From: an uncultured Oscillospiraceae bacterium
GTDB taxonomy: Bacteria > Bacillota > Clostridia > Oscillospirales > Oscillospiraceae
Reading direction: 5' to 3'
Assembly: GCA_900757655.1 (NCBI GenBank)
Contig: CAAEOT010000022.1
Coordinates: 1-64,000 of the forward strand
Length of the DNA stretch: 64,000 nt
Of this stretch, positions 58,409 to 64,000 are shown one piece after another. Below the pieces are notes generated by a model. It did no database searches, was not told the DNA's origin, and was given only the letters and a program-made list of their open reading frames with translations. The translations under genes were made by a program, and so were the position numbers. The first letter of the stretch is position 1. Each line of letters starts with the position of its first letter.

Positions 58409-60096
58409 AAGTATCCGAACTCCCCTACCGGCGCGTAACGCGCGAGGAAATGACCGAAGGGCTGCAGCGCGTGATCGAGCGCGTGCGCGCCGCGCAGAGT
58501 GTTGAGGAGATCCTCGCCGCGCGGGCGGAATATCTCTCGCTCACGACGGAGTACACCACGGCACAGTCGCTGTCATACATGCGCTACACGATCAACACCG
58601 TGGACCCGTTTTATCTGGCGGAAAAGGACTACTATGATGAAATCGGTCCGGAGGTGGAAAACCTTGCACTGCAATATACCTCCGCGGTGCTCGACAGTCC
58701 GTTCCGGAAAGAACTCGAGACGGCGCTCTCGCCGATCCTGCTGCGCAGCATGGAGCTGCAGCGGCGGAGCATGTCGCCGGAGATCATCGACGACATGGTC
58801 GAGGAAAACAAGATCGTCAGCGAATACGCTCAGCTCATGGCGGGCATGCTCTTCCCCTTCCGGGGCGAGCAGCTGCCGCGGCCGATGCTGATGAAATACG
58901 CCCGCAGCGCCGACCGCGCCACGCGCAGGGAATGCTACGAAGCGCTCGGCACGACGCTGGAAGCGCACAGCGCGCAGCTGGATGATCTTTTTGACCGGCT
59001 CGTGCACGTGCGCGACCGGATGGCCAAAAAGATGGGCTATCAAAACTTCATCGAGCTCGGCTACTGCCGCATGGAGCGGATGTGCTACGACGCGCAGACC
59101 GTGCAGACCTTCCGCGAAAACATCGTGCGCGATATCGTGCCGGTCGTGTCCCGCCTGCGGCTGGAAAACGCCAAGCGCCTCGGCATCGACACGTTCCGAC
59201 TCTACGACAACGAATTTTTCACCCCCGGCGGCGACCCGACACCCTGCGGCAAGGACGAGTTGTTTGCCGCGGCGCAGAAGATGTACGACGCCATGGGCGA
59301 CGTGCCGGGCGCGTTTTTCCGCATGATGTGTGAAAACGAGGCCTTTGACGTCGAGTCCCGCCCGAACAAGTGGGGCGGTGGCTACTGCACGGAGTTTCCG
59401 AAGTTCCGTCAGCCGTTCATCCTCGCAAACTTCAACGGCACGTCCGGCGACGTGGACGTCGTGACGCACGAGGCCGGCCACGCGCTCAACGCCTACCTGA
59501 TCGCGGACAACCGCTTCGCGCTGGAGCTCGGCTGCGGCGGCATGGAGACCGCCGAAACGCACTCGATGAGCATGGAGTTTTTCGCCTGGCCGTATCTCGA
59601 CGCCTTCTTCCCGAAGGCGGGCGATGCGGAGCGCTACCGCTTCCAGCACGCGCTCGATGCGCTCAGCTTCCTGCCCTACGGCACAATGGTGGATGAATTC
59701 CAGCACCGCGTCTACGCCGAGCCCGACCTCACCCCGGCCGAGCGCAACGCCGTCTGGCTGGAACTGGAGGCAAAATACCGCCCGTATATCGACCAGAGCG
59801 GCATCCCGTATCTGGAGCGCGGCACCCGCTGGCAGTACCAGATGCACATCTATGAGACACCGTTTTACTATATCGATTACTGTCTTGCGCAGACGGCGGC
59901 GTTCCAGTTCCTGCTCGCGTCGCAGGACGATTATGACGATGCGTTCGCCCGCTACCTGCACCTGTCGCAGCAGGGCGGCGAAAAGCTCTGGACGGACCTG
60001 CTGGCCGAAGCCGGCTTCCGCTCCCCGTTCGAGCCGGGCGCGCTCGCACAGCTGGCAGCGCAGGTGGAGCCGCTCATCCGCAAACACACCGTCTGA
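58405..60096 (+). CDS. M3 family oligoendopeptidase (PepF-like)
   Basis: A 563-residue cytoplasmic zinc metallopeptidase that degrades short peptides. The catalytic HEAGHALNAYL motif is at 355-365, with the third ligand in METAETHSMSMEFFAWPYL near 382-400. C-terminal RWQYQMHIYETPFYYIDYCL near 474-493 matches the substrate-binding tyrosine region. The family length is about 560-600. The true start is MKVSELPYRRVT, 9 bases after AAGGAG and overlapping lysR; the long upstream open frame is only the shadow of lysR. Confidence 0.94.
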   Translation: MKVSELPYRRVTREEMTEGLQRVIERVRAAQSVEEILAARAEYLSLTTEYTTAQSLSYMRYTINTVDPFYLAEKDYYDEIGPEVENLALQYTSAVLDSPFRKELETALSPILLRSMELQRRSMSPEIIDDMVEENKIVSEYAQLMAGMLFPFRGEQLPRPMLMKYARSADRATRRECYEALGTTLEAHSAQLDDLFDRLVHVRDRMAKKMGYQNFIELGYCRMERMCYDAQTVQTFRENIVRDIVPVVSRLRLENAKRLGIDTFRLYDNEFFTPGGDPTPCGKDELFAAAQKMYDAMGDVPGAFFRMMCENEAFDVESRPNKWGGGYCTEFPKFRQPFILANFNGTSGDVDVVTHEAGHALNAYLIADNRFALELGCGGMETAETHSMSMEFFAWPYLDAFFPKAGDAERYRFQHALDALSFLPYGTMVDEFQHRVYAEPDLTPAERNAVWLELEAKYRPYIDQSGIPYLERGTRWQYQMHIYETPFYYIDYCLAQTAAFQFLLASQDDYDDAFARYLHLSQQGGEKLWTDLLAEAGFRSPFEPGALAQLAAQVEPLIRKHTV

Positions 60097-60113
60097 CAAA
60101 GGAGGAAAGCACC

Positions 60114-60992
60114 ATGTATGAACTGACCCAGGTGGCCGGAAACAGCTACTATATCCAGAGCCCGGCCAAGATCGGCCTCGTGCGCCTGAACGACACAGAC
60201 GTCTGCCTCATCGACAGCGGCAATGACAAGGAGGCCGGGCGCAAGGTGCGCCAGATCCTCGACGCCAACGGCTGGCACCTGACCGCCATCTACAACACGC
60301 ACTCCAACGCCGACCACATCGGCGGCAACCAGTACCTGCAAAACCAGACCGGCTGCAGGATCTATGCCCCCGGCATCGAGTGTGACTTCACGCGCCACCC
60401 GGTGCTCGAGCCGTCGTTTCTCTACGGCGGCTATCCGCCGAAGGAGCTGCAGCACAAATTTCTCATGGCCAAGCCCAGCGACGCGCAGGAGCTGACCCCG
60501 GCGTGCCTGCCGGAGGGGTGCGAGCTGCTGCCGCTGCCGGGACACTTTTTCGACATGGTGGGCTTTCGCACGCCGGACGACGTGGTGTATCTGGCCGACT
60601 GTCTGTCGAGCCGGGAGACACTCGAAAAGTACCAGATCGGTTTCCTTTACGACGTCGCCGCATACCTGAACACGCTGGAAACAGTCAAAACACTCTCTGC
60701 CCGCGCATTCGTGCCCGCACACGCCGCGGCTACGGAGGACATTGCACCGCTCGCGCAGTACAACATCGACAAGGTGCTCGAGATCGCGGACATCATCACA
60801 GACCTCTGCCGGGAGCCGCAGACGTTCGAGGCAGTCTTGCAGCAGCTGTTCCGGCGCTTTGACCTCGGGATGAACTTCGAGCAGTACGTGCTCGTCGGCA
60901 GCACGGTGCGCTCCTACCTCGCGTGGCTCAAAGACAGCGGAAGGCTCTGCGCCGTCTTTGACGACAACCGCCTGCTCTGGCAGCGGGCATGA
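60114..60992 (+). CDS. MBL-fold metallohydrolase
   Basis: A 292-residue metallo-beta-lactamase-fold protein: metal motif YNTHSNADHIGGNQYL near 61-76 (THxNxDH in place of the commoner HxHxDH; the first His is kept), LPLPGHFFDMVGF near 140-152 with the next His, and VVYLADCLSS near 160 with the bridging Asp. The C-terminal third is helical and may be a winged-helix-like extension. AAAGGAGG precedes the ATG. The substrate is unknown. Confidence 0.9.
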   Translation: MYELTQVAGNSYYIQSPAKIGLVRLNDTDVCLIDSGNDKEAGRKVRQILDANGWHLTAIYNTHSNADHIGGNQYLQNQTGCRIYAPGIECDFTRHPVLEPSFLYGGYPPKELQHKFLMAKPSDAQELTPACLPEGCELLPLPGHFFDMVGFRTPDDVVYLADCLSSRETLEKYQIGFLYDVAAYLNTLETVKTLSARAFVPAHAAATEDIAPLAQYNIDKVLEIADIITDLCREPQTFEAVLQQLFRRFDLGMNFEQYVLVGSTVRSYLAWLKDSGRLCAVFDDNRLLWQRA

Positions 60993-61003
60993 AATGCATA
61001 TCA

Positions 61004-61039
61004 AAAATCTCCGCATCCGATCGGATGCGGAGATTTTTC
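61004..61039. terminator. Bidirectional terminator between MBL and ECF transporter genes
   Basis: A 16-bp stem (AAAAATCTCCGCATCC / GGATGCGGAGATTTTT, GATC loop). It overlaps the stop of the minus-strand S-component gene by two bases and serves both convergent units. Confidence 0.92.
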
Positions 61040-61739
61040 ATTCCAGAAGGCCGTACTTTTCTTTCACACGCGCGAGCTTGCTGAGCAGGGGCTTATACAG
61101 CAGGAGCAGAAACACGGCCGTCGCACCCGCGTGAATGAGGTTGAACACGAACCCCGACGCGCAGGTCGCCAACCACAGCTGCCACGAGGGCACGGCGTTG
61201 TACATGAGCATGCTCGCCGTGTCGAGCAGCACACCATAGACGATGAGCACCGAGAAAAAGCCGTAGAGCAGCAGCGGCACGAGCTGCACCTTCCGTCCGG
61301 AAAACAACACGCCGCCGAGAAAGCCCACGAGCCCGAAACCGAGCATCTGCCACGGCGTCCATGGGCCCTGACCAAAGAAAAAGTTCGAGATCAGGCCCGC
61401 CGCCGCGCCGGTGACAAAGCCCGCCTCCGGCGTAAAGGCCACAGCCGTGAGGATCACAATTGCGCACACAGGCTTGCACTGCGGCAGCCAGTAAAACGCC
61501 GCGCGCCCGGCCACGGCCAGTGCCGTCATCGTCGCGAGCAGCACGAGCTCGCGCGCCTGCGGCCTGCGGCCTTCAAACCGCAGCACGAACGGCACAAACA
61601 TCAGCCCCACGAGCAGCAGCGACGTGAGGTAGTACTTCCGCTCGTCCCACACGCATACGAATACCGCCATCAGCGCCGGAATCGCCACGAGCAGGATGCC
61701 GAGCGCGGCCCAGGTGCGCCGCGTCAGTCGGTGAGACAT
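61038..61739 (-). CDS. ECF transporter substrate-binding (S) component
   Basis: A 233-residue membrane protein with about six to seven TMs. The ECF S-type Gly-rich core FVTGAAAGLISNFFFGQGPW lies near 110-129, followed by TPWQMLGFGLVGFLGGVLFS. S components bind a vitamin or cobalt-type substrate and dock to the EcfA-A'-T module, here encoded by the next genes upstream. The substrate cannot be assigned; no riboswitch is within view to indicate it. The ATG overlaps the ATPase gene by 16 bases. Confidence 0.85.
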   Translation of the reverse strand: MSHRLTRRTWAALGILLVAIPALMAVFVCVWDERKYYLTSLLLVGLMFVPFVLRFEGRRPQARELVLLATMTALAVAGRAAFYWLPQCKPVCAIVILTAVAFTPEAGFVTGAAAGLISNFFFGQGPWTPWQMLGFGLVGFLGGVLFSGRKVQLVPLLLYGFFSVLIVYGVLLDTASMLMYNAVPSWQLWLATCASGFVFNLIHAGATAVFLLLLYKPLLSKLARVKEKYGLLE

Positions 61740-63334
61740 TGCACGACCTCCCCGCACAGCACCGCGCCGGGCGCAGCGGTGCGCGCGATGCGCGCGGCCG
61801 CCGTGGTGTAAAAATAATTGCCGGAGAAAAATGCCCGCGCGGCGTTTTCCGTCACGACCTCGCCGCGAAAGAGCAGGCCGCAGCGGTCAGCATACTGCGC
61901 GCAGAACTCCACATCGTGGCTCACGATGCACACGGCCGCGCCCTGTGCGCAGAGCGCGCGCAAAAGCGCGCCGAAGTCCGCCTTGAACGCGCCGTCCATG
62001 CCCTTTGTCGGCTCATCAAGCAGGAGCACGCGCGGCTGCATGAGCAGCACCTTCGCCAGCGCAGCGCGCTGTTGCTCGCCGCCGGAGAGGTCAAAGGGGT
62101 GCCGGTCGAGCAGCGGCGCGAGTGCCATCTGCCGCACGACCGTGTCCACCAGCGCGGCGTCCCTGCCGAGCGAAGCGAGATCGGCGCGCACCGTGTCGGC
62201 CGCGAAGAGCATGCGCGGGTCCTGCGGCACGGCGGCGATGCCGTCGCGCAGGGGCTGGAGCGCGCGCTGGCGCTTCCCGTCGAGGTACACGCTGCCGCGG
62301 TAGAGCCGCAGCCGCCCGGAGAGCACGCCGAGCGCCGTCGTCTTGCCGCTGCCATTGCTGCCGGTGAGCGCGTAGAGCTCGCCCGGTCGCAGCGTGAGTG
62401 AGAAATTGCGCAGCACGTCCGCGCTGCCTTGCGCGTAGCGAAACCAGCCGTCGCGCACGGTCAGCACCGGTGGCGCGTCCACGAGCGCGGGCGGTGCGTC
62501 CGGCATCGGGCGCGGAGAAAAGCGCTGGAGATACGCCCGACCCGCGCGCACGGTGAGCGGCAGACGCTCCGTCTCGCCGAGGGCAGCGGCAATGCGCGCC
62601 GCCGTGGGCATGGCAGAAAAGATCGCATGACCACGCACCGCGGCCGCCGCCTCCTGCGGCGCACCGGCGGCCAGCAGCCGCCCCTGCTCGAGCACGATGA
62701 GGTGGTCGGCCAGCGGCACGGCCTCCTCCAGCCGCTGCTCGGACAGCAGGATCGTCAGCCCCAGCTCCTCGTTGAGCTTGCGCAGCGTGTGCAGGAAAGT
62801 ACTCGCCGCGATGGGGTCGAGCTGGCTCGTCGGCTCGTCCAGAATGAGCACGTCCGGCCGCATGACCACGACGGACGCGAGGTTGAGCATCTGCTTCTGG
62901 CCGCCGGAGAGCGCGCCCACGTCGCGCTCGAACCAGTCGGCAATGCCGAAGTAGCTCGCCATCTCGGCGACGCGCAGGCGCATGGTTTTTTCCTCGCAGC
63001 CGAGGCTTTCGAGCCCGAACGCCAGCTCGTGGAACACCTTGTCCGTCACGATCTGATCATCCGGGTGCTGGAGCACAAAGCCGATGCGCCGCGCCTGCTC
63101 AGCAAACGGGATGTCCTTTAGGCGCGTGCCCCCAAGGCACACCGTGCCGCTGACCGTGCCGTGCGGCGTAAGGCAGGTCTTGAGCTGGCGCAGAAGGGTC
63201 GATTTGCCGCTGCCGCTCTCGCCGCAGAGAACCGTGACCGCGCCCTCCGGGACCGTGAGCGTGAGATCATCGAGCGCCGGGCGCGTCTGGCCCGGATAGG
63301 TAAACGTCAGATGTTCGAGCGCAAACGACGCCAT
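61724..63334 (-). CDS. ECF transporter ATPase, fused EcfA-EcfA'
   Basis: A 536-residue protein with two ABC ATPase domains in one chain, where many Firmicutes have two genes. Domain 1: GESGSGKSTLLRQL near 35, LSGGQKQMLNLASVV near 138, LILDEPTSQLD near 158. Domain 2: GSNGSGKTTALGVL near 325, LSGGEQQRAALAKVLL near 415, LLLDEPTKGMD near 437. It energises the S/T membrane pair. Start MASFALEHLTF follows GGAGG and overlaps the T-component gene by 28 bases. Confidence 0.94.
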   Translation of the reverse strand: MASFALEHLTFTYPGQTRPALDDLTLTVPEGAVTVLCGESGSGKSTLLRQLKTCLTPHGTVSGTVCLGGTRLKDIPFAEQARRIGFVLQHPDDQIVTDKVFHELAFGLESLGCEEKTMRLRVAEMASYFGIADWFERDVGALSGGQKQMLNLASVVVMRPDVLILDEPTSQLDPIAASTFLHTLRKLNEELGLTILLSEQRLEEAVPLADHLIVLEQGRLLAAGAPQEAAAAVRGHAIFSAMPTAARIAAALGETERLPLTVRAGRAYLQRFSPRPMPDAPPALVDAPPVLTVRDGWFRYAQGSADVLRNFSLTLRPGELYALTGSNGSGKTTALGVLSGRLRLYRGSVYLDGKRQRALQPLRDGIAAVPQDPRMLFAADTVRADLASLGRDAALVDTVVRQMALAPLLDRHPFDLSGGEQQRAALAKVLLMQPRVLLLDEPTKGMDGAFKADFGALLRALCAQGAAVCIVSHDVEFCAQYADRCGLLFRGEVVTENAARAFFSGNYFYTTAAARIARTAAPGAVLCGEVVQCLTD

Positions 63335-64000
63335 GTCAGCGCCTCCTTTCCATCGAGCAACAGCGGCAGAAAGCACAGCAGCGCAAAGCACGCCATGCAC
63401 ACCGCACCGCCCACGCCGTCGCCGCCGATGCGGATCGACGGGTAGTAGCGCACATACAGCGCGCCGCAGCCGACGCCCACGCACACGCCCGCAAGCGCGA
63501 GCGCAAGCACGGCGCAGAGCACGCCGTCGCGCCGGGTGAAGCGGTAATTGCCGAAATACGTTCTTCTGCCGGCGCCGTAGCCCCGGCTCTTCATGGAGTC
63601 CGCCGCCGTGATGCCGCTCTCAAGCGCCCACGAAACGGTGACAGACAAAATGCGCGCGCTGCTTTTCAGCCGCTGCCACGCGCTTCCCTCACGCGTGCCG
63701 CAGCCGAGCGACGCCTGCGCCGCGCGCACGGCGCGGATGTGCGCGGAAAACTTCGGTACGAACCGCAGCGCCATGCTCAGCAGCAGCGAAACGCCCGGCA
63801 GCACGCTGCCGAACACGTACAAATATTTATCCGCCGTCATGACAACGTTGCAGCACTGGAACCACAGAATCACGGCCGCGAACATTGCCGCCGCAGCCGC
63901 GCCGTAGCACAGTGCCTCGCGCGTGACGGGGTTGCCGTTCGGCAGGTAAAACAGCATCGTCACGCCCGCATGGTTGAATAATGCGTTGAGCACCGCCATC
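63307..64000 (-). CDS. ECF transporter transmembrane (T) component, truncated by window edge
   Basis: At least 230 residues of EcfT (CbiQ-type). Visible parts: GVTMLFYLPNGNPVTREALC and ADKYLYVFGSVLPGVSLLLS, the coupling-helix Ala-Arg-Gly pattern ADSMKSRGYGAGRRT near 145-159, and two C-terminal TMs. A Met codon lies at 63999, but homologous proteins have an N-terminal segment before this point, so the gene very probably continues past position 64000. It is the first of the three ECF genes in this window. Confidence 0.9.
   Translation of the reverse strand, partial: MAVLNALFNHAGVTMLFYLPNGNPVTREALCYGAAAAAMFAAVILWFQCCNVVMTADKYLYVFGSVLPGVSLLLSMALRFVPKFSAHIRAVRAAQASLGCGTREGSAWQRLKSSARILSVTVSWALESGITAADSMKSRGYGAGRRTYFGNYRFTRRDGVLCAVLALALAGVCVGVGCGALYVRYYPSIRIGGDGVGGAVCMACFALLCFLPLLLDGKEALTWRRLRSNI

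Overview
The window is a gene-dense, GC-rich chromosomal stretch of a spore-forming, low-GC-lineage (Firmicutes/Clostridia) bacterium. High GC combined with this gene order points to the Oscillospiraceae/Ruminococcaceae side of the class; that placement is inference from gene content, not a database match. Signs of a sporulating Gram-positive are an intact sigK-like sigma factor, a PdaB-type deacetylase, a PASTA-tailed SpoVD/FtsI-type PBP, MraZ, DivIB/FtsQ, HPr, MutS2 and RsgI-type anti-sigma architecture. MurE carries the DNPR motif typical of meso-diaminopimelate peptidoglycan. I see no rRNA, tRNA, CRISPR array, insertion sequence or prophage.

Layout. (1) 43-7830, minus strand: the rimP-nusA-ylxR-ylxQ-infB-rbfA-nrnA-truB-ribF operon, with a strong promoter and an intrinsic terminator inside its 5' leader. 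(2) 7.8-10.4 kb, minus: an M15 D,D-carboxypeptidase, and an AbrB-type regulator coupled to a two-gene ABC exporter. (3) 10.5-14.4 kb: a small orphan protein, sigK, a His-rich CsoR-type metal repressor, and an ECF sigma factor with an RsgI-like PepSY anti-sigma factor carrying a long Pro-Thr linker encoded by a minisatellite. (4) 14.4-28.1 kb, minus: YihY, then a compact division and cell-wall cluster, mraZ-rsmH-ftsL-spoVD-murE-mraY-ftsW-murG-murA-ftsQ-ftsZ, without murF, murD, murC or ftsA. (5) 28.3-37.3 kb, minus: a coiled-coil protein, coaD, rsmD, uvrC, HPr, mutS2, malic enzyme and fumarase. (6) 37.4-41.6 kb, minus: an anchored C39 peptidase, a lipoprotein plus O-antigen-ligase-like pair, and a Gx-transporter/NusG-domain-II pair. 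(7) 41.6-48.7 kb, plus: an operon of an FHA-SEDS fusion, a cognate PBP, an ABC-F ATPase, a DUF218 protein, a HAD hydrolase and a DUF975 protein. (8) 48.7-61 kb, mostly plus: a lipoprotein, Dus (minus), formate-THF ligase, PdaB, an NYN-LOTUS protein, an ion transporter with a cytidylate-kinase-like protein, EamA (minus), LysR, an M3 peptidase and an MBL hydrolase. (9) 61-64 kb, minus: an ECF vitamin-type transporter (S, fused A-A', T) that runs off the right edge.

How it fits together. Most of the window is translation initiation and RNA maturation, peptidoglycan precursor synthesis and the divisome, plus a second SEDS-PBP polymerase pair whose SEDS subunit has its own FHA phosphothreonine reader. 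The observations most worth following are: an RBS-sequestering leader with competing pairings in front of the 54.5 kb transporter (a candidate riboswitch); the terminator inside the rimP-nusA leader; the ECF/RsgI-like signalling pair; the FHA-SEDS fusion operon; and a 17-bp motif shared by two distant intergenic regions. Coordinates of starts are my choices from ribosome binding sites and conserved N-termini.
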